Assembly (NCBI GenBank): GCA_014529385.2
Contig: CM043956.1
Location: 90,782,721-90,846,720, forward strand
Direction: 5' to 3'
DNA: 64,000 bases
Source of the DNA: Adiantum capillus-veneris
Taxonomy: Eukaryota; Streptophyta; Polypodiopsida; Polypodiales; Pteridaceae
Both the position numbers and the translations under genes were made by a program. Below, in pieces: positions 47,720 to 58,262 of this stretch. Position 1 is the stretch's first letter. Each line of letters opens with the position of its first letter. The notes under the pieces were generated by a model that had not been told where the DNA came from, ran no database searches, and saw only the letters and a program-made list of their open reading frames with translations.

Positions 47720-49600
47720 CTTAGCTAATAGGAGCTCATCTTGCCTAAGCTTTTCTCTAAGGTCGACCTATATGCTTGTGAGAGAAAACCCTATTTGAAG
47801 AAAGGGCATTGCTAGATAATAGGAGCTCTTCTTGCCTAAGATTTTCTCTAAGGTTAATGAAACCCCTAGGGGGAGGATCTACGTGAGAGACTAAATTCTC
47901 AAGTTAATGAGACCCTTGGGGGAACAAGCCACCTAGGAGACTAAATTCTCAAATTTCTCAAGTTGAGAAATTTGTTCCCTCATTATCATTTGTCTTGAGC
48001 TTGACATCAAAGTCACGATGGACCCACTCAAAGTTAGGATGTTCTAGCATGTCCTGAGCTCCAAATAGTGGAATGTTTTACAATTGGAGTGCCTTCCATC
48101 TTCCAATTTTCCTTGGAGACTTTGATAGGGGGTGCTTCCACCACCCGCAAAACCATTGCAATAACTCTTGAGCACTTGGAGGCCATCAAATGCTATTCTA
48201 AAAAAATTTCTTGCACAAGTCACCACATTTCATCGAGCCTTTGCATGTTTATGGGTCAACAATACTAACTAGAAGGGCTAAAGTTTTTAGGAGATCCCCA
48301 TTACCAACCATGATCTATGGGGGGAAACTAAGAGTTCCATCATGCCTAAGGCTTGGGAGAGCTAGTGGTTTCTTGATCACTAAGTGATGTAGTCCCACGA
48401 GTTTCTTACAAGCATACTTGAAAGTACTAACACTAAATTTTTTAAGAGAGCCCCATTACCAACCATCTATGCGGGAAACTAAGAGTTGCATCATGCCTAA
48501 GGCTTGGGAAAGCCAGAGGTTTCTTGATCACTAAATGATGTAGTTATACCAAATGGTCACAAAGCATCCTTAAAAGTGGTGACACTCCTCCTGAAACTCC
48601 TCCAAACCCCCTGCAACTCCTATATTTAGTTCCTTCATGTAGACCTATCTGAAGTCTTATCAGAGGCAAGCCTTGAGGATCTTATGATATCTTAGCATAC
48701 ACTTGATATCTTGGTATTGGGTATGCTATAGGTGGATCCAATTTTTTTATCACTAACAAAGGTGAGTGTGACTTCATACAATGGTAAATGATGCTATAGG
48801 TGGATCCGCTTCTTTTATTACTAATGGAGGTGGGTGTGACTTTATACAATGGTACATGATGCTAGATGTATATGTATAGATATTGACCATGTACTTTTTC
48901 TACTAAATTCTTGTGATGAAGCTAACTGAAAATGGATGGTAATAGGTATTGGGGTGGTGGTCTACAAGCAATGGTAAAGACAAAACAGTCTGATGGTACT
49001 GAATGCTGTTGCAGTGATAAACCGAATGTCACATGCACATCTAGTTCTATGTGCCTTTGGACATACTACACCTACTTTCAAAGATTAGAAATCTTAGATA
49101 GAGTCAGCAAATCCTAGGAAACTATTTAGTAGTTTTGTGAGCATGCTCACAGGACTTGCATGTCCCTACAATTCATTAGTCAAGTGCATAACCCTCTAAT
49201 TGTACAAGGTAGAATTGGGTGTTGTTGTAAAAATCTATGTGGAAATCCAAGAGTTTCATAATGTAGGCATCTATATGCACTACAATATCCCTCCATCCCA
49301 TGCCAAACAAATGAGGCATTTCATAGTTATTGGGCATTGAAAGTGTTAAAACTACACCAAGTCACTTAAAGTCATCTTTAGTATCTTTAACAGCTTATTT
49401 ATTAAGAACTTAGAAATTTAGGAGAATGCCAATCTACCAGCTGGAACATTAGAAATAAGCAGGTGGAGGTCATTATCGAAGAACAAGTCACAAGGAGTCA
49501 AGAACTCTCATAGCATTTCTCCCTCACCCATGTGGGCAGGTAGAGGGATAGCATTTCTCCCTCACCTATGTGGACATCGAGGAATAACATTTCTAGTTTG
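47720..49600. repeat. cluster of short two-copy tandem duplications
   Basis: Pairs are: 47721/47809 (GGAGCTC.TCTTGCCTAAG), 47852/47902 (GTTAATGA.ACCC...CTAAATTCTCAA), 48264/48426 (~160-base units with CATGCCTAAGGCTTGGGA), 48722/48791 (69-base period, GCTATAGGTGGATCC) and 49510/49549/49583 (~38-base period, TAGCATTTCTCCCTCACC). No gene is visible between them. Confidence 0.75.
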
Positions 49601-50059
49601 GGTTGTATTTTGTAGTTTGCACTATGTTTTGGCATGGCAAAGGTGAGTATCAATGTTTCCCTCAGAGCTTCTACACATGGTATACTCTCTATTTAAAGGG
49701 TGAATGAGAGAATAAAGGAGTGAAGGATGCATTGCATAAACTTTTGCAAATGTACAAAACTTTACATAGTTTCATAAAGTCAAGTCTTTCCATAGTAGAA
49801 AACTAACAATCTTTGTCTACTTATATCAGACATGACATGAGAATACAATATCAAAAAATTTTGGTGAGTATAAAAACGCATTTCCCAGCAGCAGCAGCCA
49901 AGTACCAACCTTTTCTCCCTAGCACGTCCTCAAAGCTTGCATTTTCTAGGCGGCTAGTCTCAGAGATAGAACAAACGCAAGGAAAGAAGACTCAATATGG
50001 AATGTGAATATGAGCAAAGGCGCTTGGCTACCGACTTGCTATAGACCATGACACAAGAA

Positions 50060-50979
50060 AATGTGTTTGGCTATTGAAGTTGAGAAACTTGATGCAAAAC
50101 AAGAATGCGAGGACCGTTAATTGGCTGCCAAACATGAACGTGACACGGCAAGGGACAAGAGCTTGGTCCAAGACATTCTTGCATCCAAGTCAGAAGAGAA
50201 ACCCTGCAAGGATATTGCCAAGTCATCAAGTAAGGACACTAAGACTCCATTTCTCCGATAACAAAAGAACTCACATTTAGTAAGTATGACAATACCAAGA
50301 AAACTTCTCATAATGAGGTGTTGATTGTCCATATGTACTTGTTTGGCGATGCCATCAGTTGGTATCATGCATGGTAAGAGGAGGAAAGAAGGCTTACTCG
50401 GTTAAGCCATTTTTGATGTCCAATGTTGAAGTGGTTCACGATTTTTACAGAGTGGTAAACACTTTCTATGCCAATGTTGATGATCGTCTAAGATGCATAA
50501 AAAAAATGTCCTCCTTTCGATCGAAACAAGGTCTGTTTCCAAACTCCCTTATTCAACAAATGACAAAAGAGCAGCCTGCATGGAAATGGTGGAGAACATT
50601 TTTCTTTGTTATGTAACCTTGCGATGAAGGTTTTAAGCCAGTGTTCTTTAAATTCAAGCTCATAAAGAAATTGAAGCATGTACAAATATATTCACAACAC
50701 TACTCGCAACCGACTTCTTGTAGGTCAAGCAGATAAACTTGTTTACATGTATTGCAAGGAAATTTTTTGTGGCACATGGAAAGCAAAGCATATAAAGAAG
50801 ATATGCCCAGATGGATGTACGATTGTGATGATGTAGAAGACAAACACTTTGACATTGGACCTATGTTGTGCACAAGCCTTCTTGATATTGGCTCAGACGA
50901 CGAGCTCAAGCAAGCATGCAATAAACTAGACATAGATGAAAGAATCATGACAATGAAGATTAAGCAACAGTTTCATTGA
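50060..50979 (+). pseudogene. hAT superfamily transposase relic, C-terminal dimerisation region
   Basis: Across two frames the sequence shows the hAT C-terminal pattern. First PAWKWWRTF (the P-x-x-WW position), then in the shifted frame LAMKVLSQCSLNSSS, a stop where ER-N-W-S begins, YKYIHNTTRNRL, and ADKLVYMYC. These correspond to the conserved LA-x-K-VLSQ, IH-x-KKRNRL and DLVYV steps. An acidic tail (DCDDVEDKHFD) follows. hAT transposases cut and paste DNA elements, and this domain joins subunits. Upstream there is a charged segment (50060-50260); the RNase H-like core is not recognised. TIRs and 8-bp duplications were not found. Confidence 0.72.
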
Positions 50980-51086
50980 ATTTGTAAAAGAATGTCATAT
51001 TAGTAAAAGATTACAATTACTTTTTGTCTTGGAATAGATTTTGAAGTACACTAGGAGCTGCCTCTTGCGAGCCCTGTTGTTTGCAT

Positions 51087-51404
51087 TCATTGGCCATGCC
51101 AAGCATGGTATAGGCCTTCATTAATTGCTACACTGCACAATGCACATGTGGACATATTTTGGATTTGTCTCACCAGGCATATAAGATGGTAATACTGTCC
51201 ACATGGAAACATATAATGGCTGCTCCAATAATTGAAGACTTTGTAGCATAGGGGACATTGGTTGGTGGAGGAGCTACTAGCCAAATTTGAGACTCCTACA
51301 ACCTCAAGATGCATCAAAAAGTGGGAGATGTGATTGCCTTGGCATATAGAATTTAAACATTGAGACATAGCTTGCACATCTTGACTAAGCTTGTTAAGTT
51401 GCAC
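51087..51404 (-). pseudogene. RING-like zinc finger fragment
   Basis: The 105-codon minus-strand frame has CPLC, then CGQYYHLIC, then CALC. This matches C-x2-C ... C-x-[H]-x2-H-x2-C ... C-x2-C of RING fingers, with Gln where the fourth ligand His is expected (a one-base change). RING domains usually recruit ubiquitin-conjugating enzymes. The preceding residues are helical. It lies on the same strand as, and downstream of, the kinase-like pseudogene, so both may come from one gene, but stops separate them and the join is unproven. The C-terminus is NEGLYHAWHGQ. Confidence 0.55.
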
Positions 51405-51505
51405 TTCAACCCTTGCAGTGGGTGGGAGAGGTCTGCGCTTTTGATACTCTCACTACTTCTTGATTTTCTCTGAGAGCTTTGCCCCCAATATTTCCTTAAA
51501 CTTGA

Positions 51506-51766
51506 TCAAATCCATTCCATCCCTTCCACCATAAGAGCAAGCTCTTGTCTTGTGAATTTCGCTATCTCCTCGCGTATATCATGGGTGCTAACGATGACAT
51601 CTCTGGACGCAAAGTCCACTGGCCTATCTAGGATAAAATGCATATAACGCATTTTAGCAAAGTAGAGCGATGCATCTGCATTATGGAGAGGATGGTTGTA
51701 CAAATCCACGAAGATTATCTTGGCATTAAGTTTAATGTCATATTTTTCCACCTTGACACCTTCCAT
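51506..51766 (-). pseudogene. hypothetical fragment between kinase-like and RING-like regions
   Basis: This minus-strand frame of 86 codons (VEKYDIKLNAKIIFVDLYNH near its start) has no recognised domain. It lies between the kinase-like and RING-like pieces in the same orientation and may belong to the same former gene. Sequence between it and the kinase (51770-52220) contains a charged helix (HCELARKAHKRLKALAQG near 51,950). Confidence 0.35.
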
Positions 51767-52222
51767 CTTCCCTTCTTAATCTCACCTTTTGGGCACGGAC
51801 ATATCTTTGATCATGTCCTTTATGACCTGTTTGTTTATGGCACCCATTTGTAATGACTGGGATTTGCCCATTTAGACAATTTGCAGGCCATTCTAATTAC
51901 ATGGTGGGCAATCAAACCCTGTGCAAGAGCTTTTAGTCGCTTGTGTGCCTTTCTAGCCAACTCACAGTGCTTGTTATCTTGTCTGTCTACCATACCTACA
52001 AAAATATAGATGATATAAGGATTTCAATGACAAAAGATTAAGACATAAGACAAATTGACCATTGCCCTCAAAGATTATAAGATGGAATGCAATAACTAGT
52101 GGAAAGCATCTAGTTAAGACAAGTACACCTCAAACATGAGACCAAACAAATTATCTTAACCACATTTCAAATTATCTTGACCACATCATTCTTTCTCAAA
52201 GAAATATAAAAACCATGTTCAA

Positions 52223-53330
52223 TTACAACATTGTATTAAACGACAGAGAGAGTTTGACTAGCGGGTGTTGTGCCCTTGTTGTCTCAGTCTTCAATGATTT
52301 AAAAAACTTTGCCACTTGCATCATAGATTTTCTCTCTTTGCAATTCGGTAGGGACATCCAATTTTTGGCTCTATAACGTATAGCTTCCATGGTATATTTT
52401 TCATGGGTAGTGCCGCCCATCCATAGTTCTTGCACTACCTTCCAGAAGTCATATAGCACTTGTACTAAATATACCATAGCAAAAACAACGTCACTTGCTA
52501 GAGTATAGGCATCTTCAAGAAAGGGATTATATAACTTGGGCGCAAGTGATCCTTGCTTATGTCACTCTTGCTCAGCAATGGATTGGGCATGTGCCACCTT
52601 TTTTGGGTTTTTGTCTACCTCATAAACAAAACTAAGAGAAAATTCCTTTTGGGTGCTCTTAGCAAAAGTCCCCAATCAATGATGCCGATGCGTGCCTTCA
52701 GATCGTTAGTGAAGTCTAACACTACATTGAATGGGTGTAGGTTGATGTGAATAATGCCCATCATATGTGCGATTGCCATGCCATCCACCAGAGCGTGCAT
52801 AATGTGGGGCAAGGTGCTCCCGACTTAGTCGCATGTTTTGGGGGGGGGAAGGGGGGGGGGGGGGGGCTTTTCCACTCTTGATCCAAGCGATGCATTGCTC
52901 TGATGAATTCATTGTATTTGAAGGGCACCTTCAAGAGCATGTCTCCGAGTGGTCTGCCATTCTAGTAAGGAAATATTTTAATCCAAGGTGACTCATTTGT
53001 GAAAGCAATGCACTTGACAATTGTTGGTTGGAATACTTGCATGCCCTGCTCTATTTGAAAGCTCTCGCGATGTTTCCTTGTAGAGATTTCCATAATATGT
53101 TATTTCTCAGGAAGAAAATAAATATGTTGTATTTTGTACTCTTTTACTTCACCAAAGGCCCCTGAACCAATCATTTGTCCTTTGACTAATGCCTTGTGTG
53201 GCATACCGATGAGATGTGCGCACATAGAGTTGTAAACAATGTGCATAATTGCCCATGTCCCTATAACATTTCACTGCCCAGATGATGCAGCAACAATGTC
53301 TTGGGTGATGTGCATTATTTTTGGAAGTAA
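52223..53330 (-). pseudogene. protein-kinase-like pseudogene
   Basis: Minus strand, in order: GQMIGSGAFGEVKEYKI (Gly-rich loop G-x-G-x-F-G-x-V, about 53,130-53,180), PTIVKCIAFTNESPW and PLGDMLL (hinge region), GIIHINLHPFNVVLD (catalytic loop; H-x-N replaces H-R-D), IGIIDWGL (DWG replaces DFG), and later a SDVVFAMVYLVQ stretch (subdomain IX, with its Asp). Kinases transfer phosphate from ATP to protein; here the catalytic-loop Asp is Asn, so even the ancestor of this copy may have been inactive. Stops, frameshifts and two poly(G) runs (52840-52866) break it. The part upstream of 53330 runs into the LTR of element C at 53429, so the gene may have been cut by that insertion. Confidence 0.72.
52840..52866 (+). 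repeat. poly(G) runs (9 and 16) inside the kinase-like pseudogene
   Basis: Two G homopolymers separated by AA. They fall between the hinge and catalytic-loop regions and shift the frame. Confidence 0.9.
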
Positions 53331-55241
53331 CTTTGCATCACCTTCTCCTCATTCCATATTACACTCCATAGCTGCAGTCGGCGTAAATCAATAGAAGTTG
53401 GTGTCAAATCTTTGTATGCTACTCATATTGATAGCCGTTTTTCGGCTCTCCATAATTGCCATACTAAGTTACTCCACCCTGCCAAATTCACCCAAACGCT
53501 ATGGCTATCCCTACCATTTCACTGTACATAGGCGTGTGTGAGTTAGGGGGCTTTTCCCATATCTTCTTAAAAACCCTCAGCTAGCTAGTCACTGGGCTAG
53601 TTGAGCCAAAAAAATTAAAAAAATAAAAGTATATTATGGCCTCTTTGTGTGTAAATATTTCATTGTATATATGGCTTAAATATAGGGATTTTTTATTATT
53701 ATTTTGGTATTTTATTTAAATATTTCTACTTAGGTGCGTATTTTATTAAACCTATGTACACCTTCTTTCATCCTCTTACACCATAATTATATTTTTTGCC
53801 AATATGTACATACTCTAACCTCATATTTTTCCTTTATACAAATCACTCCCACATTTTCACCCTCACCCTTGTGAAAACAAAAAATTGATTTCTACTCATT
53901 GGTTACGTTTATTATATTATTTACTTGCATACTTTTCCTCTTTCACCCAAAATAATTCAAGGAGGGACCATATCATATGATTCCAATATCTTTCCATATC
54001 CATAACTCCTCCATATTTTTATTATTATTTTTACTCATTATTCTAACACCATGTGCTCATTGAGCTAAAGTCCATGAATAGTCCATACACTAGTCCCACC
54101 ATACACTAGTCCCACCATGTATATATTTCTTTATTCACCAATAATCCTCCTCCATGCATGGGTCAAGGGCAACTTGGATGCTTTGTATTATAATATGACA
54201 AAAGAGGGGCTCACTCTTGGATGCATTGTACAAATTCAACAAAGGAGGGGGACACTAAAAGACTTTTGTAGGCATAAAAAACAGGCTTTTTGGTGAGAAT
54301 TTTGGCACCTATCTCCACTCCAAATTTGGAGCGGTGGCCAAAAAAGAAAATGTAGCCCACGCTCTGAATAATCACCTCAAATGTTTTCATGATTCTTGGA
54401 GCTACCAGCGGTGCGCTATGATTTTTTGAGTGGACTCCAGTCTGCCCACTTTTCTCACAAGTAGCTTTTAGTCTTCTCTCACCCTTCCACACACCTACTC
54501 ACTCTTATACATCCCTCCCTCTCCTTCCCTCACTCAAACCTGCAATTTCCATGGCTTCTCCCACCCTCTTCACCATTACCCTTCTCTCTCATCCCTATAG
54601 TTCTTTTATGAACCTCTACATACATACACCCTCTCCATGTCTCTCTCTATTGCTTCTATGTTACAATTTCATTTACCTCTCCTAAAAATATCTAAAATTC
54701 AGCATCTTAAACATGATAACTTTTGAAAATTGAGGATTTTTCATCAACAAATCCTCTTTTCAACGTGGTGGTCAACCGTGGCGGCGGCGTAAAGAAGCGA
54801 AGAAGAAGAAGAAGACCAGCGGTCATTTTTTCCACAATCTACACAAGGGTGAGTTCAAGCTTCTTCAAAGCTTCACCATCTCAATGATTCTCTTTTAATT
54901 CACCCCTCTTCCTTCATCAAATCAACTCATCCTACCCATTGAAAATGTATCACTAACAATTCTAGTGATTATTACCACTAACAACTAACTTCTCTTGTAA
55001 AAATGCACCCACATTATCAACATATGGAGTAGGCAACCGCACAAGTAAACCAAATTCACTCACTCCCATGGAAGTTTCTCTCCTTTCACCACATCAATAA
55101 TTCTCTTACTTGAGCCCACATCCATGTGACTCAAGAGAAAAGAGAGACCCCATTCTCATTTGAAATTCATAAAAATTCATAATCCTTGATCTTTCCTAAT
55201 AAAATTGATTAGGCTTAATCCTAATCAAGGCTTCTAAAACC

Positions 55242-55250
55242 TATAAATAG
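55242..55250 (+). promoter_or_regulatory. LTR TATA box (element C, 5' LTR)
   Basis: TATAAATAG sits in a segment well conserved between the three LTRs of this family. It is the likely promoter of element C. Confidence 0.7.
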
Positions 55251-55747
55251 AACCCATTCCTCCTTGTAAAAGACATCACTATACCATTGCACACTAGATT
55301 GAGCGTACCACATGCCAGTTCTATCTTGGTTGTAAAGAGAGAGTAAGCTTTCTATACACCATCACCTTGGTGCATAGAAAAGCTTGAGCTAGTTTGAGTG
55401 AGTGCGAGTAGAAGATATTCTTCCTACCATTGTTGTATCTACCCCAACATCAATGAATTGGTAGTTTTGGGTGCAATTCATGTCCAAAGGCTCACGCTTC
55501 TCCTCCAATTTGGCTTGGCAAACTCATTCAGCTTCATAAGGTGACTTGTTTCATTGAAGGTTGTTGTTTTGTTGCTTGTGATTCATTGGCTATAGTTTGG
55601 CTACCATTGTAAGAGGGTGGATGGTGAGAGGGCTCCCATAACCCTAAGACAATGTGCTAGTGATGCTATAACCAAATCTTGTCACTTGATTCTGCAAGCT
55701 CTAAGTTCCTTTTTGTGCAAAATATAAAGTTGATTCTAAGTTGTACA

Positions 55748-55750
<3 letters not shown>

Positions 55751-55778
<28 letters not shown>
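55751..55778 (+). repeat. (TC)n run in 5' LTR of C
   Basis: Fourteen TC units near the end of the LTR. In the LTR of element A the matching place is only a short TC-rich word. Confidence 0.9.
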
Positions 55779-55782
<4 letters not shown>

Positions 55783-56044
55783 TTTAGTGTGTGAGAGTGT
55801 TCCATTGGTGTTAGGTTTAGTGTAAATTCCTTGCTTGTTTGTGGGTTGCTCTAACAATTCTCCTCTTTTGCGTCCTAGTTCGCTCTTAAACTATGTGGTG
55901 CCCCTTGTGTAGTTGGGATTTGGCTTTGGGTTTGTTGTTTTGGTTTGTGTTGTTTTGTGCCCCAGCCCCATTGAGCAGCACGGGAGCCTTGAAGGGTGTC
56001 TAGAGGTTGCTCTTCTTGTTGCCCGCCCCGGACCGCCTCAATTT

Positions 56045-56062
56045 TGGTGCCCCCACGGAGGA
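56045..56062 (+). promoter_or_regulatory. primer-binding site (element C)
   Basis: TGGTGCCCCCACGGAGGA starts four bases after the LTR. It differs from that of element B at one position. The TGG pairs with a tRNA CCA end; the tRNA is not identified. Confidence 0.78.
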
Positions 56063-56117
56063 CAGGCTTGTGTATGTTTTGTGAAGGCTCAACCTTTAGC
56101 GTAATCAAGTAGCTTAC

Positions 56118-56330
56118 ATGAATCACGAGAATTTGTATGATCCTTTCATTCCCATTGCAAGGCAAAAGGTACACATAATTGTTAGTACTAAGTTGCAATT
56201 TCAGCGAGTAATTTGTAGAATTTTAGGTCCTCTTAGGTTGGTAGAGATAAACGCATCAGTAAATCTTTTTATTTTGCCTCTCATTAGGTACGACCTTAGT
56301 TTGGACGTCTATATTTTTGTTTTGTTTTGA
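56118..56330 (+). CDS. small leader ORF 1 (70 codons), similar to leader ORF 2
   Basis: It begins MNHENLYDPFIPIARQ and ends DVYIFVLF with TGA. It is hydrophobic with a repeated pattern of beta-strand-like segments (VHIIVSTKLQF, LFILPLI). It aligns along most of its length with the next ORF: shared steps include PF, V-x-I-x-[IV]-S, FQ-R, LPLI, and D-V-x-IF. It lies between primer site and gag, in the phase of gag. I know no family with this sequence. It may be a repeated domain of an N-terminal gag extension, now or always separated by stops. Confidence 0.55.
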   Translation: MNHENLYDPFIPIARQKVHIIVSTKLQFQRVICRILGPLRLVEINASVNLFILPLIRYDLSLDVYIFVLF

Positions 56331-56351
56331 GAATTAGGTCATGCATAGACC

Positions 56352-56570
56352 ATGGATAATGGCCCAGGAATACAGGTTTTTCCCTTTCATTTCACTCCAC
56401 ACATTAGAGTAAACATTGCAATTAGTAGAAAAATCCATTTTCAACAACGTATGGTATTCATGTTTGGTGCCCAAAGAGTAGGAGAAATTCTCGCGTCACC
56501 AAACCCTGTCATTCTACCTCTTATTGATTATCATAGGTCATTTGATGTGAATATTTTTATTTTGTTGTAG
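56352..56570 (+). CDS. small leader ORF 2 (72 codons), similar to leader ORF 1
   Basis: It begins MDNGPGIQVFPFHFTPH and ends DVNIFILL with TAG. Its start lies 234 bases after that of ORF 1, exactly 78 codons, so the pair is a tandem, in-frame duplication. DNA similarity is also visible (CCTCT.ATT...GATGT.AATATTTTTATTTTGTT), but weak, so the duplication is old while both frames stayed open. It ends six bases before the open frame that contains gag. Confidence 0.55.
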   Translation: MDNGPGIQVFPFHFTPHIRVNIAISRKIHFQQRMVFMFGAQRVGEILASPNPVILPLIDYHRSFDVNIFILL

Positions 56571-56654
56571 AATAGATTGCAATTTAGAAAATATTATTGT
56601 GTAAATCTTTTAAAGAAAGAAAAAACAAAAACGCGTCACTTTGAAATCAATTTA

Positions 56655-57362
56655 ATGGAGAGCCAACGCCAAATGTCTGGATATCCTCTTTTCTTTGGAG
56701 AGCCTGGAGAGGATGCAGAATTATTTCTAGCGAATTTCAAGATGTCTTGTCGTATCAAGAGGATAGTAACTAATCAAGAACGTGTAGAAATGTTTGAGGT
56801 GGTCCTTAGGAAAGATGCTAGCACTTGGTTTGACTCTTTTCCTGAGGAAGTTAAAGGGAATTACACGAAAGTTTTGAATCGTTTCAAGAAATACTTCTTT
56901 GATCCCCAAAACACTCAGAAATTATGGCAAGACATTGTTTCTCATAAGCAAAAAGACTTAGATGACTACTACTTGTACAAGCAAGAGTTCCTACGTCTTT
57001 GGGCTCTATGGATACGAAATGTTGCTAACCCTGGTGATGGTGCAGAATTTCTAAAGAAGGAGAGGTTCATAGCCGGACTCTTTCCTGACCTTAAGGTAAA
57101 AGTTGAGGCGGGTGCACCTGATACCTTTGATGCAGCTGAAACTAGGGCTGCTGAGAAATATAGGAAACTCAAGTGCTTAAGGGGGGAGGTTCCAATAGAA
57201 GGTCTTAGACCCAAAGGTAAGTCACAAGCATCAACATCTAAGGAGCTTCCTGAGGTAACGGCGGAAGTGATTGAGAAGTTAAATGAATCTTTAAGCAGCT
57301 TGTCAATTCACCTTGCACAAGCTGTAGGTCCAAAGGGACAAGCAAAGAAGTCTGAAGAGTGA
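56655..57362 (+). CDS. gag capsid region (element C)
   Basis: The likely start is MESQRQMSGYPLFFGEPGED; the open frame extends 26 codons further upstream to 56577 with a basic sequence. Capsid features are DASTWFDSFPEE, YTKVLNRFKKYFFDP, DDYYLYKQEFLRLWAL and ERFIAGLFPDLKVKV, ending in a helix (EKLNESLSSLS). Gag builds the particle. TGA at 57360 and 57369 separate it from the zinc-knuckle segment in the same phase. Each could come from CGA (Arg) by one C-to-T change. Confidence 0.9.
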   Translation: MESQRQMSGYPLFFGEPGEDAELFLANFKMSCRIKRIVTNQERVEMFEVVLRKDASTWFDSFPEEVKGNYTKVLNRFKKYFFDPQNTQKLWQDIVSHKQKDLDDYYLYKQEFLRLWALWIRNVANPGDGAEFLKKERFIAGLFPDLKVKVEAGAPDTFDAAETRAAEKYRKLKCLRGEVPIEGLRPKGKSQASTSKELPEVTAEVIEKLNESLSSLSIHLAQAVGPKGQAKKSEE

Positions 57363-57383
57363 GACCCATGACCTAGGAGAGTC

Positions 57384-57695
57384 TTGCAATGTTGGAATTG
57401 CGGTGAGTCTGGACATGGGATGTATAATTGTCCTTGGCCCCGTGGGGAGCCAGGGAGACCTAACTTGAATTACCCAGTGATGAATGCAGGTGAAGGAACT
57501 AGTCAGCAACCACGGCTTATACAAAGGCCAAATGGAGCAAGACCACCTCCACAAGGAGTGGAAGGAGTTCCACCTTTGCTAGACCCAAACGTGCATGTGG
57601 TAGAGGTGACAAATTCAAGAGAGGTTGACATGGAAGCAAATGGCATTAAGCGTGGCCGAGGGAAAGGTAAGGAGAAAGAAGGAGTTATATCATAA
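57384..57695 (+). CDS. nucleocapsid segment with CCHC zinc knuckle (element C)
   Basis: CWNCGESGHGMYNC is a perfect C-x2-C-x4-H-x4-C zinc knuckle. It is followed by a Pro/Gly-rich stretch and a basic tail (RGRGKGKEKE) suited to RNA binding. The frame ends at TAA 57693 and then continues in phase to the protease segment through a Lys/Arg-rich linker. Confidence 0.9.
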   Translation: MQCWNCGESGHGMYNCPWPRGEPGRPNLNYPVMNAGEGTSQQPRLIQRPNGARPPPQGVEGVPPLLDPNVHVVEVTNSREVDMEANGIKRGRGKGKEKEGVIS

Positions 57696-57791
57696 AGTGA
57701 CCATGGACGAGAAAAGAAGGCAAAGGAGACCAAGGAAGCTAAGAGAACTCGACGTCGTATCAACCTCCAAGACTTTCCTCTTGGGCATGGA

Positions 57792-58226
57792 ATGGCTCCA
57801 TACAACCTGTTGGAAGACATGAGAGGTAAGGGTCCTGATATCTCATGGCCTCAATTTCTTGCATTATGTCCACAAGTTAGGAGGGATTTAACAAGGGCAG
57901 TTAGCACTAGGAGAAAGGTAAAAGATAGTGTGCCTGTTGTAAAAATTGCACAAGCTGAAATGAATGAGGACATTACTCCTGTGCTAGATTGTTACATAAA
58001 AGGGAGATTGGTTAGGAAAGGTCTAGTGGATGGGGGTGCACAAATTTGCATCATGACAGAGGGACTCATGCAAAAACTAGGCATGCACATCCATGAGACA
58101 CCTGAAATTAAGGTCAAGATGGCAAACAATAGCAAGGCTAGGTGCGTAGGCATTTGTAAAAATGTTTTTGTGGAGGCCTTTGGCATTAAGAAGGCAGTGG
58201 ATTTCTATGTCATGTCTACCAAATGA
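57792..58226 (+). CDS. retropepsin-like protease (element C)
   Basis: It carries GLVDGGAQICIM, the active-site region (D-G-G where D-[ST]-G is usual), then KVKMANNSKARCVGI (flap region) and DFYVM. A TGA at 58224 falls directly before NGYPFILGRPW, the conserved end of the domain, so the protein is cut within the protease fold. The sequence on both sides is in one phase. Confidence 0.88.
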   Translation: MAPYNLLEDMRGKGPDISWPQFLALCPQVRRDLTRAVSTRRKVKDSVPVVKIAQAEMNEDITPVLDCYIKGRLVRKGLVDGGAQICIMTEGLMQKLGMHIHETPEIKVKMANNSKARCVGICKNVFVEAFGIKKAVDFYVMSTK

Positions 58227-58262
58227 AATGGTTACCCATTTATCCTAGGGAGACCATGGCTA

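Larger units (their letters stand above)
53429..56040 (+). repeat. 5' LTR of element C (2,612 bp)
   Basis: It starts TGATAGCCG and ends GACCGCCTCA, followed by ATTT and the primer site. It differs from the 3' LTR by a 16-base tandem duplication (ATACACTAGTCCCACC, about 54085-54116) that the 3' LTR lacks. A CT run lies near its end (55751-55778). A 93-codon antisense frame at 54211-54492 is discussed under rejected items. Confidence 0.95.
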
